Shown: piece after piece, positions 25,633 to 34,025 of the stretch
Layout: the number at the start of each line of letters is the position of its first letter
Numbering within the stretch: the first letter of the stretch is position 1
NCBI GenBank assembly: GCA_020054675.1
Contig: JAIHAL010000001.1
Location: 124,001 to 188,000 of the forward strand
Length of the DNA stretch: 64,000 nucleotides
Direction of reading: 5' to 3'
Source: Oscillospiraceae bacterium
GTDB taxonomy: Bacteria; Bacillota; Clostridia; Oscillospirales; Ruminococcaceae
Notes under the pieces: model-generated
Seen by the model: the letters and a program-made list of their open reading frames with translations, nothing else
The model's database searches: none
Told to the model about the DNA's origin: nothing
Translations under genes and position numbers: made by a program

Positions 25633-26091
25633 TTAATACAGCTTTCGGACTTTTTTAAGATTTTCTTTTACAGGGCGTATCTCTTCCGGGATATCCTCCA
25701 TTTTAATTGTATTAAGTACTGCGCAAGTACCGGCTTTTTTTGCTGTTTCATAGTACCAGCATTTATATTCCAAAAGTTTAAGCGTTTCTTTGAGTTCCTC
25801 AATTTGTTTTTCTACAGCTTCTTTCTGCTTTTTAAACATTTCAAGCCTTTTATCGATTGTTGAATCACCCTCAATGAGCCAGTCCATATACGTTTTTATA
25901 TCTTTAATTGGCATGCCGGTCTTTTTTAAGCATTCTATTATTGTTAACCACTGAAAATCCTCATCTTTAAACATTCTGATGCCGCTTTCGCTCCGTTCAA
26001 CAAAGGGCAGTAATCCTTCTTTCGCATAAAAACGGAGGGTATGAGGGGAAACATTAATTTTTTTAGCAATCTCACCGATGGTGTAATACAT
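25633..26091 (-). CDS. MerR-family transcriptional regulator (AdhR-like)
   Basis: 152 residues from ATG 26091, chosen because the upstream ATG at 26097 overlaps the GGAGG. The HTH/wing is MYYTIGEIAKKINVSPHTLRFYAKEGLLPFVERSESGIRMF, with the MerR signature RFYAKEGLLP. A long coiled-coil dimer helix (about 75-118) and a tail with Cys (CWYYETAKKAGTCAVL) follow. It is divergent from an operon of aldo-keto reductase, flavoproteins and alcohol dehydrogenase whose promoter has a 19-base spacer with a dyad, the hallmark of MerR activation. The arrangement resembles the aldehyde-responsive AdhR system of Bacillus. Confidence 0.9.
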   Translation of the reverse strand: MYYTIGEIAKKINVSPHTLRFYAKEGLLPFVERSESGIRMFKDEDFQWLTIIECLKKTGMPIKDIKTYMDWLIEGDSTIDKRLEMFKKQKEAVEKQIEELKETLKLLEYKCWYYETAKKAGTCAVLNTIKMEDIPEEIRPVKENLKKVRKLY

Positions 26092-26178
26092 AATCATCCT
26101 CCAAATGCAATAAATATTTATTAAACAACGGTTAACAAAAAATTTACTATAAAATTCAAAATAGCCTCTAAAAAACTA

Positions 26179-26209
26179 TTGACTTAGAGTCAACTCTCAG
26201 GGTTATTAT
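26179..26209 (+). promoter_or_regulatory. MerR-type promoter with 19-base spacer and operator
   Basis: TTGACT (26179-26184), exactly 19 bases, TATTAT (26204-26209). The spacer holds AGAGTcaACTCT (26186-26197), extended by CT/AG pairs beyond. The over-long spacer with internal dyad is how MerR-family activators work. Confidence 0.8.
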
Positions 26210-26261
26210 GATATTACCACATGCGGGTGCATGTGTCAACAAAAACCGAGGAGGAATCAAA

Positions 26262-27224
26262 ATGGAGTATTCAAAACTTGGGAATTCGGATATACAGGTT
26301 TCACGCCTTTGCGTAGGCTGCATGAGCTTTGGCGATGCGGAAAGCAATTTCCATGCTTGGACACTTAATGCCGAAGAGAGCGAAACGCTTGTCAAGCGCG
26401 CCCTTGACTTGGGAATCAATTTCTTTGATACGGCAAATGTTTATTCCGCCGGAACCAGCGAGGAGTATCTCGGCCGCGCAATCAAAAATAATGTTGCACG
26501 GGATAAGGTAGTTATAGCAACCAAGGTTTACTTTAACGAAGGAAAACTTTCAAGGGAAGCAATACTGCGCGAGATTGACTCTTCACTGAAACGGCTTGGC
26601 ACAGATTACGTTGACCTTTACATTATTCACCGCTTTGATTACGATACGCCGATAGAGGAAACAATGGAAGCACTTGACAGCCTTGTTAAGGCTGGAAAGG
26701 TAAGAGCCCTTGGAGCCTCTGCAATGTACGGCTACCAATTTTACAATATGCAGCTTGCCGCCGAGAGAAATGGCTGGACAAAGTTCGTTTCAATGCAGAA
26801 CCATTATAATCTTCTTTACCGTGAGGACGAGCGCGAGCTTATCCCAATCTGCAAGCAGCAGAATGTCGCGCTTACTCCGTACAGCCCTCTTGCCGCGGGC
26901 AGGCTTTCGCGCCTTGAATGGAAGGCCGACACAAAACGCAGCCAGACCGATAAAACTGCAATGTCAAAGTATGACAGCACGCAGGAGAGCGATTATGGCA
27001 TTGTGCTTCGTGTAAATGAGCTTGCGCAGAAATATGGCGCCACAATGACTCAAATTTCACTTGCATGGCAGTTTGCCAAGGGAGTTATATCTCCAATTAT
27101 AGGTGCTACCAAGGCAAAGTATTTTGATGACGCTGTGGGGGCTTTTAATGTAAAGCTTGCCGGCGAGGATATCGCATATCTTGAAGAACTTTATGTTCCC
27201 CACAAAATAGTCGGCGCGCTTTGA
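26262..27224 (+). CDS. aldo/keto reductase
   Basis: NADPH-dependent reductase of aldehydes/ketones, 320 residues, TIM-barrel. Visible AKR catalytic tetrad: D in NFFDTANVYSAG with Tyr in the same motif, K in VVIATKVYF and H in LYIIHRFDYDTP. NADP-binding end: QFAKGVISPIIGATKAKYFDDAVGAFN. Start ATG 26262 has GAGGAGG at good spacing; the longer reading from 26208 would start inside the -10 box and is rejected. First gene of the MerR-controlled operon, probably detoxifying reactive aldehydes. Confidence 0.93.
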   Translation: MEYSKLGNSDIQVSRLCVGCMSFGDAESNFHAWTLNAEESETLVKRALDLGINFFDTANVYSAGTSEEYLGRAIKNNVARDKVVIATKVYFNEGKLSREAILREIDSSLKRLGTDYVDLYIIHRFDYDTPIEETMEALDSLVKAGKVRALGASAMYGYQFYNMQLAAERNGWTKFVSMQNHYNLLYREDERELIPICKQQNVALTPYSPLAAGRLSRLEWKADTKRSQTDKTAMSKYDSTQESDYGIVLRVNELAQKYGATMTQISLAWQFAKGVISPIIGATKAKYFDDAVGAFNVKLAGEDIAYLEELYVPHKIVGAL

Positions 27225-27253
27225 TGCATTCTTAATGAAAAAGGAGAAAATGT

Positions 27254-27871
27254 ATGAAAGTATTGCTTATCAATGGAAGCCCGAATGAAAAAGGATGCAC
27301 ATATACGGCGTTAAGCGAAGTGGCAAAAACCTTGACGGAACAAGGAATAGAAACGGAAATTGTCTATGTGGGCAACAAAGATGTCAGAGGTTGCATAGGA
27401 TGCCGCAAATGCAAAACAATTGGCAAATGTGTGTTTAATGATATTGTAAATGAAACAGCGCCTAAATTTGAACAAGCGGACGGCATTGTAATCGGTTCGC
27501 CTGTATATTATGCCTCGGCAAACGGAACACTCATATCTTTTTTAGACCGTCTTTTTTACAGCGTTCCGGCTGACAAAACCATGAAAGTAGGAGCAGTGGT
27601 TGTATCGGCAAGGAGAGGCGGATGCTCAGCCACATTTGATGAAATAAATAAATATTTTACAATTTCAGGCATGCCAATTGCTTCAAGCCAATATTGGAAC
27701 AGCGTTCATGGATATACGCCGGAAGATGTGAAAAAGGATGAAGAGGGCCTTCAAACAATGCGCACATTGGGCAGAAATATGGCATTTTTAATCAAAAGTA
27801 TTGCACTTGGAAAAGAAAGGTTCGGCTTGCCGGGAAAAGAGCAGTGGATTGCAACCAATTTTATTCGATAG
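27254..27871 (+). CDS. flavodoxin-fold iron-sulfur flavoprotein / NAD(P)H-FMN reductase
   Basis: 205 residues. FMN phosphate loop LLINGSPNEKGCTYTAL at the start; a compact cysteine motif C-x2-C-x2-C-x5-C (GCIGCRKCKTIGKC, about 50-63) as in Isf-type iron-sulfur flavoproteins; then VIGSPVYYASANGTLISFLDRL, the FMN-ring loop. It may pass electrons to an oxidised acceptor under aldehyde or oxidative stress. Ribosome site AAAAGGAG. It follows the aldo-keto reductase by 29 bases. Confidence 0.85.
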   Translation: MKVLLINGSPNEKGCTYTALSEVAKTLTEQGIETEIVYVGNKDVRGCIGCRKCKTIGKCVFNDIVNETAPKFEQADGIVIGSPVYYASANGTLISFLDRLFYSVPADKTMKVGAVVVSARRGGCSATFDEINKYFTISGMPIASSQYWNSVHGYTPEDVKKDEEGLQTMRTLGRNMAFLIKSIALGKERFGLPGKEQWIATNFIR

Positions 27872-28056
27872 AATAGCTTAAAAGAGAAAAGGTTTATGCT
27901 TGCATTGAATTTAAACAATATGAAAGAAAATATTTTAAAATGCGTTATATTTTTTAAATGAAAAAGCTGAAAAGAAATAATTTCAGCGGCAACATGCGGC
28001 TTAACACTGGTTATGTCGCCACATTTAAAATTTGGCTGATATAAAGGAGAATTGAT
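27872..28056. other. 185-base gap within the redox operon
   Basis: Separates the flavoprotein and alcohol dehydrogenase genes. I see no terminator or convincing promoter, and no coding remnant I can identify. Confidence 0.5.
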
Positions 28057-29226
28057 ATGTATAATTTTGTATTTCAAAACACAACTAAAATCTATTTCGG
28101 AGAAAATCAGTTGGAGCATTTGGGCGAAGAATTAAAGCAGTATGGCAGCCGTGTGCTGCTGACTTATGGAGGAGGTTCCATCAAAAAAATCGGCCTTTAC
28201 GATAAGGTTATGGAGGAACTAAAAAAGGCAGGGCTTACTGTTTTTGAATTGCCCGGCATTGAGCCGAATCCACGCCATACTACCGTCAACAAAGGCGCAG
28301 AAATCTGCAAAAAGGAAAATATTGATGTGCTTCTTGCTGTCGGAGGCGGTTCAACTATTGACTGTACAAAGGCTATTGCTGCCGCCGCATTTTACGATGG
28401 TGACAGCTGGGATTTAGTTACGCAAAAAGCTCCGGTTACAAAGGCGCTTCCTATTGCAACGGTATTGACATTGTCAGCTACCGGCTCGGAAATGAATTCA
28501 GGCGCTGTCATCAGCAATCTGGACACAAATGAAAAGCTTGGCCTTTTGCATCCTCTGCTTCAGCCGAAGGTGTCCTTCCTTGACCCGACCAATACCTATT
28601 CGGTAAGTGCGTTCCAGACGGCATGCGGCGCTGCGGATATTTTGTCACATATTTTTGATTGCTTTTATTTTACAGCGTCAAAGAAAATGGACATGGTGGA
28701 CCGCGTTATGGAGGATGTGATAAAAACCGTAGTCAAATACGCCCCAATTGCCGTAAAGGAACCGGAAAACTATGAGGCAAGAGCCAACCTCATGTGGGCA
28801 TCTTCTTGGGCGCTCAACGGATTTTTGGAAACAGGTGGTTCCCAAGCTCCAAGCTGCCATGCCATGGAGCACGAGCTTTCCGCCTTTTATGACATTACTC
28901 ATGGGCTTGGACTTGCAATCCTTACTCCCCGCTGGATGGAATATATTCTGGATGAATCCACCGCGCCGCAGTTTAAAAAATTCGGCGTCAATATATTTGG
29001 AGTCGACGAGTCGCTTTCAGATATGGAAGGGGCTAAGCGCGCTATTGAGTGCCTGAGCGATTTTCTTTTCAAGACGCTGGGTCTGCAAAGCACCCTTACC
29101 GAAATCGGAATTGATGACAAAAACTTTAAGGTCATGGCGAAAAAAGCCTGCTGGGGCGGTGTTTTGCAAGGATTTAAGCCTCTGACGCCGGAGGATGTGG
29201 AAAATATCTTCAGGATGTGCCTGTAA
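28057..29226 (+). CDS. iron-containing alcohol dehydrogenase (YqhD/BDH-like)
   Basis: NAD(P)H-dependent aldehyde reductase of 389 residues resembling clostridial butanol dehydrogenase and E. coli YqhD. N-terminal FQNTTKIYFGENQLEHLG and LLTYGGGSIKKIGLYDKV; nucleotide loop AVGGGSTIDCTKAI; metal region around SAFQTACGAADILSHIFDCFY, CHAMEHELSAFYDITHGLGLAIL with D and His ligands. In the AdhR-like context it would reduce toxic aldehydes to alcohols. Ribosome site AAAGGAG. Confidence 0.94.
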   Translation: MYNFVFQNTTKIYFGENQLEHLGEELKQYGSRVLLTYGGGSIKKIGLYDKVMEELKKAGLTVFELPGIEPNPRHTTVNKGAEICKKENIDVLLAVGGGSTIDCTKAIAAAAFYDGDSWDLVTQKAPVTKALPIATVLTLSATGSEMNSGAVISNLDTNEKLGLLHPLLQPKVSFLDPTNTYSVSAFQTACGAADILSHIFDCFYFTASKKMDMVDRVMEDVIKTVVKYAPIAVKEPENYEARANLMWASSWALNGFLETGGSQAPSCHAMEHELSAFYDITHGLGLAILTPRWMEYILDESTAPQFKKFGVNIFGVDESLSDMEGAKRAIECLSDFLFKTLGLQSTLTEIGIDDKNFKVMAKKACWGGVLQGFKPLTPEDVENIFRMCL

Positions 29227-29256
29227 AAAACAAAACAAGACAGGAGGAAAACAATA

Positions 29257-29745
29257 ATGGACAAAAAAGCATTGGTAGCATATTTTTCATGCAGCGGAGT
29301 TACAAAAAATGCGGCACAAACTCTTGCGGATGCGGCGGGAGCTGACCTTTATGAAATCAAGCCTGAGGTGCCATATACCTCCGCGGATCTTAATTGGATG
29401 GACAAGAAAAGCCGTAGCACAGTGGAAATGAAAGACCCATCCTCACGGCCTGCCATTTCGGGCAAGGTTTTAAACATGAGCGATTATGACATTGTTTTTG
29501 TTGGATTCCCCATCTGGTGGTATGTGGCGCCGACCATTATCAATACCTTTTTGGAAAGCTATGATTTTTCAGGAAAAACCATCATACTGTTTGCCACTTC
29601 CGGAGGAAGCGGCTTTGGCAAAACGGTTGAGAAGCTTAAAGGTAGCGTTTCGGCAACTGCAGAAATCAAGGAAGGCAGGATTTTGAACGGCAGGGTGTCT
29701 AAGGCTGAAATATCTGAATGGCTCAAAAGCATCGGTTTGCAATAA
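29257..29745 (+). CDS. flavodoxin
   Basis: 162-residue FMN electron carrier: N-terminal phosphate loop [15 protein letters not shown], middle [22 protein letters not shown] (FMN-ring loop with WW) and [16 protein letters not shown]. This is the short flavodoxin branch found beside aldo-keto reductases and alcohol dehydrogenases in Clostridia. Last gene of the MerR-controlled operon, followed by a terminator. Ribosome site CAGGAGG. Confidence 0.9.
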   Translation: MDKKALVAYFSCSGVTKNAAQTLADAAGADLYEIKPEVPYTSADLNWMDKKSRSTVEMKDPSSRPAISGKVLNMSDYDIVFVGFPIWWYVAPTIINTFLESYDFSGKTIILFATSGGSGFGKTVEKLKGSVSATAEIKEGRILNGRVSKAEISEWLKSIGLQ

Positions 29746-29789
29746 ATAATTAAGATTTAATCGTGCCTATCCCCCTTTGGCATAAAATT

Positions 29790-29835
29790 ACCTTCTGCTG
29801 CAATGAATTTATTTTACAGCAGAAGGTGATTTTTG
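29790..29835 (+). terminator. terminator of the aldehyde/redox operon
   Basis: Stem ACCTTCTGCTG/CAGCAGAAGGT (29790-29800 with 29817-29827), 16-base loop, then GATTTTT. Confidence 0.8.
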
Positions 29836-29962
29836 TAATGCAAGTATAGTTTTCATTTAGTATATCACAAAAAATATATTTTTTAGGCTCTTTGTCAACA
29901 TTTAGAGCAAATCATAAAAAATGAAATAAAATAGCTGGTAGGAATGAAAAGTAAAATCTTCA

Positions 29963-30955
29963 CTACATTTCCCCGTTCATCTTTTTTATTTGACGGATGT
30001 CATTTCCGAAGAAGCGCAAATAATCATACATAGCCAATAGCCTTGAAACAATCCTATCATCGTAGCGTTTTTGAAGCTCAGCGGGTGTAAGGTTTGAGTT
30101 TATTATCGTGGGAAGTCCCTTATTAAGCCTTGTGTTTATTATGTTGTATATTGTTGAAACATAAAAGCCGGATTCATATTCGGCACCTAAATCGTCGAGA
30201 ATGAGCAAATCGGTGTTCAGAAGAATCTGCAAGGTATCCTTGTCGTTGTCAGAACGTCCGAAATGCTCTTTTTCAATTGCCCTTAAATAATTGACTGCTG
30301 AATCGTAAGCAACATTGTAGCCTTTTTCGATTACTTCTTTTGCTATGGCAAAAGATAAATGTGTTTTCCCAAGTCCGGTAAGACCAAGCATAAATATGCT
30401 TGGCGATTTAAGCGAAAAGTTTTTTGCATAATTTTTGCAGTGATTGTAGACGTTCTTCATTTTTTCATAATCGCTAAGCCCGCTTCCGTCCGGGATTTTA
30501 GAGTAATAATCAAGATTAAATGTTTCAAAACTGCAAAGCATCATTTGTGAGTTGGCATTAAGCTGTTCAGTGGCATATTTCCATAAAAGCTTTTTAAAGC
30601 ATTCGCACCTTTGGCCATTTATATAGCCTTTGTCTTGGCATTTGGGACAAAAGTATTTTACTTCAAGATAATCTTCAGGATAACCGTTGGTTTTTAGAAG
30701 ATTTTTTATCATTTCCTGTCCTTGAAGATTGCGCAATTTAAGTTCTTCAAAGTTCTTTTCAAAATCCCCCTTTCTTTCAAGGATAAGCGAGGAAAGCTCT
30801 ATGCTTGTATTTGCAAGCTCACGGTTTATTTCTGAAATTTCCGGAATTTTTTGCTCTATTTCTTCAAGCCGTATTTGAGCGGATGTTTCCGCGCTTATGC
30901 GCCGGCTTGAAATTTCTCTTTCTGCTTTTTCAAAAACGGCCTTGTCGTAGCTCAT
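29963..30955 (-). CDS. DnaI/DnaC-like helicase-loader ATPase
   Basis: Loads the replicative helicase during primosome assembly. The 330-residue protein has a coiled-coil N-terminus (about 1-85), a four-Cys zinc segment FCPKCQDKGYINGQRCECF (about 104-122), and an AAA+ core with Walker A LGLTGLGKTHL (about 192-202), Walker B LLILDDLG, and arginine/sensor region YDDRIVSRLL. It lies 20 bases downstream of a DnaD-domain gene, the usual clostridial primosome pair. Ribosome site AAAGGAG. Confidence 0.9.
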   Translation of the reverse strand: MSYDKAVFEKAEREISSRRISAETSAQIRLEEIEQKIPEISEINRELANTSIELSSLILERKGDFEKNFEELKLRNLQGQEMIKNLLKTNGYPEDYLEVKYFCPKCQDKGYINGQRCECFKKLLWKYATEQLNANSQMMLCSFETFNLDYYSKIPDGSGLSDYEKMKNVYNHCKNYAKNFSLKSPSIFMLGLTGLGKTHLSFAIAKEVIEKGYNVAYDSAVNYLRAIEKEHFGRSDNDKDTLQILLNTDLLILDDLGAEYESGFYVSTIYNIINTRLNKGLPTIINSNLTPAELQKRYDDRIVSRLLAMYDYLRFFGNDIRQIKKMNGEM

Positions 30956-30975
30956 TTTAAAGCTCCTTTTTTAAT

Positions 30976-31941
30976 TTATTTTTTGTAATTTATCGCAAGA
31001 GATTCAAATTTATCCAAATCATAAGAATGTTCTTTTTCAGCGGGATTTTGTTTTGAATTTGAATAATTTTCATTATCTTTGTCAATCTGCTCCCTTGTAA
31101 TTAAGCCCTTGCTGTACCATCCGGCAAGAATTTTATTTATATACGGGAAAGACAGCTTGTTTATGGCGTCAATGGTTTTGTCATAAGCATAGGATATGAG
31201 GTCTATGTCGTAATTCTTTTCTGCCCATTCGGCTATGTATTTTTCTTCTTTTGAAGAAAGTTTCCGGTTTATTCCAAAAGCCGACATTACTTTTAAAGAG
31301 AGTGAGTTTCGTTCTTTTAAGGCTTTAATTTCTTTTTCTGCAGCTTCATGAGTAAAAATCTCTTTTTGCTGCCATGAAAACGCAACAGATTCCATATAGC
31401 TTACATTAAGCTTGCCTATTATTTTGCAGTATTCAAAGAGCATTAAAATTACATCTGCGGGAAGGCCCAAATAATCGTGCATCCAGATAAGCGACCTTTG
31501 TTCGGTATGAGTTAAAATCCTGCCGAATAAATTTTCGGCGCAAGAGAAAAGGAAAGCTATTTCTTTGGAATTTTCAACCCTTTCGGCGATTTCTTTCGGC
31601 GTTATAGTGCCGGAAGATTTTGGTTTTAAAATTGGCTGGACGGAGGCAGTTTTTGGCGCAGAAATATTTTCTGCAACATTTTCTTTTGTAGGATTGTCGG
31701 GAGTATTTTTTTCAATTATTCCAACGCTTTCCCAGAAGCAAAACGCATCATCGACAGTTTCTTCGGTAATATTTAAATCAGAAGCAATTTTTTTCGATGC
31801 AATAGAGCGGCCCCCGTTGTAAAGAACATATAATAAAACTTTTATTGCCGAGCCGCTTGCAAGCTTTATGTAATCTTCGACAACACTTCCGGGGACGGCA
31901 AAAACGCGTCCCCATTTATTTAAATTTACATTATACTCCAT
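30976..31941 (-). CDS. DnaD-domain primosome protein
   Basis: 321 residues. N-terminal winged-helix DnaD_N-like domain (about 1-90: AIKVLLYVLYNGGRSIASKKIASDLNITEETVDDAFCFW), a charged linker, a DnaB2/DnaD C-terminal domain (about 140-215: FSCAENLFGRILTHTEQRSLIWMHDYLGLPADVILMLFEYC) and a second helical repeat ending INKILAGWYSKGLIT. Such proteins remodel DNA for helicase loading; the next gene is the likely loader. A divergent promoter is visible upstream. Confidence 0.88.
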   Translation of the reverse strand: MEYNVNLNKWGRVFAVPGSVVEDYIKLASGSAIKVLLYVLYNGGRSIASKKIASDLNITEETVDDAFCFWESVGIIEKNTPDNPTKENVAENISAPKTASVQPILKPKSSGTITPKEIAERVENSKEIAFLFSCAENLFGRILTHTEQRSLIWMHDYLGLPADVILMLFEYCKIIGKLNVSYMESVAFSWQQKEIFTHEAAEKEIKALKERNSLSLKVMSAFGINRKLSSKEEKYIAEWAEKNYDIDLISYAYDKTIDAINKLSFPYINKILAGWYSKGLITREQIDKDNENYSNSKQNPAEKEHSYDLDKFESLAINYKK

Positions 31942-31977
31942 ATAAAACCTCTTAAAAAATATAATTAAGTAATATTT

Positions 31978-32006
31978 ATTATAGCAGAAAAATATCTGTC
32001 TTTAAA
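31978..32006 (-). promoter_or_regulatory. promoter of the dnaD-like/dnaI-like pair
   Basis: Minus strand: TTTAAA (32006-32001), 17-base spacer, TATAAT (31983-31978). Confidence 0.5.
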
Positions 32007-32017
32007 GTCTTTTTTTC

Positions 32018-32046
32018 TTGACAAATTATTGACCATGGTATATATT
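32018..32046 (+). promoter_or_regulatory. sigma-A promoter of the CDF transporter gene
   Basis: TTGACA (32018-32023), 17-base spacer, TATATT (32041-32046). It faces away from the dnaD promoter in the same 139-base gap. Confidence 0.7.
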
Positions 32047-32080
32047 ATAAAAAATTAGTTTTGCTAAAAGAGGGAGAAAA

Positions 32081-33247
32081 ATGATTAAGTTTCTGGTAAG
32101 GAAATTTGTGCCGAATTACGAAAAAACAAGTGATAAAAACGTAAGGGAAGCCTATGGAACACTTGGGGGGGTTCTTGGGATTATTTGCAATATATTTCTT
32201 TTTGCTTTAAAGCTTTCAATTGGTATAGCTATGAAGAGTATGGCGGTAATTTCGGATTCAATAAACAACCTTTCCGATACAGCTTCTTCGGCAATAACTG
32301 TTTTCGGTTCGAAAATGAGTAACCGCCGTCCCGATAAAGAGCATCCTTTCGGTCATGGAAGGATAGAATATATTTCTTCGCTTGTGGTTTCGTTTATAAT
32401 AATGCTTGTGGGATTTGAATTTTTAAAGAATTCCTTGGATAAAATAATCCATCCGTCAAAGATTGAATTCAAACTGCTTCTTTTTGTATTTTTGTGCATG
32501 TCAGTGCTTGTAAAGCTTTGGATGTTTTCCTACAACAGGTATCTTGGAAAACAAATCAACTCATCAGTATTAAAAGCAGCTGCTTTTGATTCGTTGAATG
32601 ACGTTTATGCCACCGGAACGGTTATAATCTCAATAATAATAGGAAATTTCACCGATCTCCCCGTGGATGGGATTATGGGTACAATAGTTTCCGGACTTGT
32701 AATTTTTACGGGCTTTAAGATTGCAAGAGATACTGTAAGCCTTCTTTTGGGGAATTCGCCCAGTGAAGAAGTAGTTGAGCAAATAACCGAAACAATACTT
32801 TCAGGCGAGGGGATTGTTGGAATCCATGACCTTATTGTGCACGAATATGGCCCCGGCAGGATTATGGCATCCGTTCATGCTGAAGTTCCAAGCGATGGGG
32901 ATATTGTAAAAATACATGAGGTTATAGACGCCCTTGAACAAAAAATTTTAAAGGATTTTGGAATACACATAGTTGTCCACATGGACCCTGTTTCAGTAAA
33001 CTGCGAAAAGACCGAGAAACTTAAAATTCTTGTTTCATCATATGTTAAGGAATATAATTCCGAATTTTCAATACATGATTTCAGGATTGTTGACGGGGAG
33101 AATAAAATAAATTTGATTTTTGATATGGTTGTTCCGTGCTATTTGAGCGAAAAAGAACGTGAAAAGGCTGTAACTGAAATTTCCGAAAAGCTTTATAATG
33201 CAGATAATAGGTTTAATGTTGTAATAAATGTAGATAATGCTTTTTAA
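32081..33247 (+). CDS. cation diffusion facilitator family transporter
   Basis: Metal/proton antiporter exporting divalent cations. Of 388 residues, the first about 220 form the membrane domain (start GTLGGVLGIICNIFLFALKLSIG; TM2 SDSINNLSDTASS; TM5 AAFDSLNDVYATGTV); the rest is a soluble metallochaperone-like domain plus a C-terminal extension (about 300-388), longer than the minimal CDF. The TM2 site reads NxxxD and not the HxxxD usual in zinc-specific members, hinting at iron or manganese, but this is a weak inference. Ribosome site AGAGGGAG. Confidence 0.9.
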   Translation: MIKFLVRKFVPNYEKTSDKNVREAYGTLGGVLGIICNIFLFALKLSIGIAMKSMAVISDSINNLSDTASSAITVFGSKMSNRRPDKEHPFGHGRIEYISSLVVSFIIMLVGFEFLKNSLDKIIHPSKIEFKLLLFVFLCMSVLVKLWMFSYNRYLGKQINSSVLKAAAFDSLNDVYATGTVIISIIIGNFTDLPVDGIMGTIVSGLVIFTGFKIARDTVSLLLGNSPSEEVVEQITETILSGEGIVGIHDLIVHEYGPGRIMASVHAEVPSDGDIVKIHEVIDALEQKILKDFGIHIVVHMDPVSVNCEKTEKLKILVSSYVKEYNSEFSIHDFRIVDGENKINLIFDMVVPCYLSEKEREKAVTEISEKLYNADNRFNVVINVDNAF

Positions 33248-33260
33248 ATATTTACTGTTA

Positions 33261-33289
33261 TTGACACTGTAAGAAAATTTGATTATAAT
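33261..33289 (+). promoter_or_regulatory. perfect-consensus sigma-A promoter of the toxin-antitoxin pair
   Basis: TTGACA (33261-33266), 17-base spacer, TATAAT (33284-33289): an exact match in both boxes and spacing. Confidence 0.9.
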
Positions 33290-33332
33290 GTTTTTAGGTT
33301 TTCAATTTAAATTAAAAAAGGGGGTATTCGTT

Positions 33333-33605
33333 ATGCCAAATATAAAATCCAGCACCGACCTGCGCAATAATTATAATGAAATCTCTGCTTTTTGCCATGA
33401 AAGCCGCGAACCTGTTTTTATTACGAAAAACGGTCAAGGGGATTTGGCGGTTATGAGTATTGAAGCTTATGAATTGTTAAATGGCAAACTTGAACTTTAT
33501 CGATTGCTTGATGAAGGACGAATGGCAGTCAAATCCGGGAAAAAGCGTCCGCTTAATGATGTAATGAATGATATTAAACAAGGTATCTCCAATGGTGAAA
33601 TATAA
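33333..33605 (+). CDS. Phd/YefM-type antitoxin
   Basis: 90-residue antitoxin: N-terminal DNA-binding fold NIKSSTDLRNNYNEISAFCHESREPVFITKNGQGDLAVMSIEAYE, then a C-terminal toxin-binding helix (LYRLLDEGRMAVKSGKKRPLNDVMNDI). It should neutralise the downstream toxin and repress the shared promoter. ATG 33333 follows AAGGGGG; the longer reading from 33279 would begin upstream of the -10 box and is rejected. The last 14 bases overlap the toxin gene. Confidence 0.92.
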   Translation: MPNIKSSTDLRNNYNEISAFCHESREPVFITKNGQGDLAVMSIEAYELLNGKLELYRLLDEGRMAVKSGKKRPLNDVMNDIKQGISNGEI

Positions 33606-33906
33606 TGTTAATTTATCCGAGCCGGCAGAAAATGACCTTAAAAACATTGTAAGGTATATTAATTCACAATTATCAGCCCCAATATCTGCACTCAATATGA
33701 TGGAACTTTTTGAAAAAGCAATGGAAGGTCTTTCTGATATGCCGCAGCGCTGTCCACTTGTTGCGGATGAGCATCTGGCTCAAATGGGTTATCGCAAGCT
33801 TTTGGTAAAAAAATATATTGTATTCTTTTCTATTGATGAAAATGAAAAGACGGTTAATATTGAAAGAATTTTGTACGGCAGGCGCGATTGGCTCCGGTTT
33901 TTATAG
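33592..33906 (+). CDS. RelE/ParE-superfamily toxin
   Basis: 104-residue toxin with the RelE/ParE fold: NLSEPAENDLKNIVRYINSQL (helix 1-2), then PQRCPLVADEHLAQMGYRKLLVKKYIVFFSIDENEKTVNIERILYGRRDW, the core sheet ending in the conserved R-I-L-Y-G-R-R-D-W. It could cleave ribosomal mRNA (RelE) or poison gyrase (ParE); motifs do not settle this. Start ATG 33592 overlaps the antitoxin gene, as usual for these pairs. Confidence 0.9.
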   Translation: MVKYNVNLSEPAENDLKNIVRYINSQLSAPISALNMMELFEKAMEGLSDMPQRCPLVADEHLAQMGYRKLLVKKYIVFFSIDENEKTVNIERILYGRRDWLRFL

Positions 33907-33919
33907 ATAATATAAAACC

Positions 33920-33948
33920 AAGGCGGCATCATGTCCGCCTTCTTTTTT
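33920..33948 (+). terminator. terminator of the toxin-antitoxin pair
   Basis: AAGGCGG/CCGCCTT stem (33920-33926 with 33935-33941), 8-base loop, followed by CTTTTTT. Confidence 0.85.
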
Positions 33949-33961
33949 CTTATTTGCATGG

Positions 33962-33990
33962 TTGTAAATGTTGACTTGCTGTGATATAAT
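33962..33990 (+). promoter_or_regulatory. promoter of the miaB gene run
   Basis: TTGTAA (33962-33967), 17-base spacer, TATAAT (33985-33990) with extended -10 TG. It lies 36 bases before the TTG start of miaB. Confidence 0.65.
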
Positions 33991-34025
33991 AAAATAGTAT
34001 ATTTTATATTCAAAGGAATGGACCG

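Noticed and set aside
26208-26261. Longer N-terminus for the aldo-keto reductase
   Set aside because: It starts at the -10 element of the MerR-type promoter, before the transcription start.
27872-28056. Mobile-element remnant in the redox operon gap
   Set aside because: No inverted repeats, target duplication or transposase-like frame could be seen.
33279-33332. Longer N-terminus for the antitoxin
   Set aside because: The extra codons begin upstream of the -10 box of its own promoter; ATG 33333 has a strong ribosome site.
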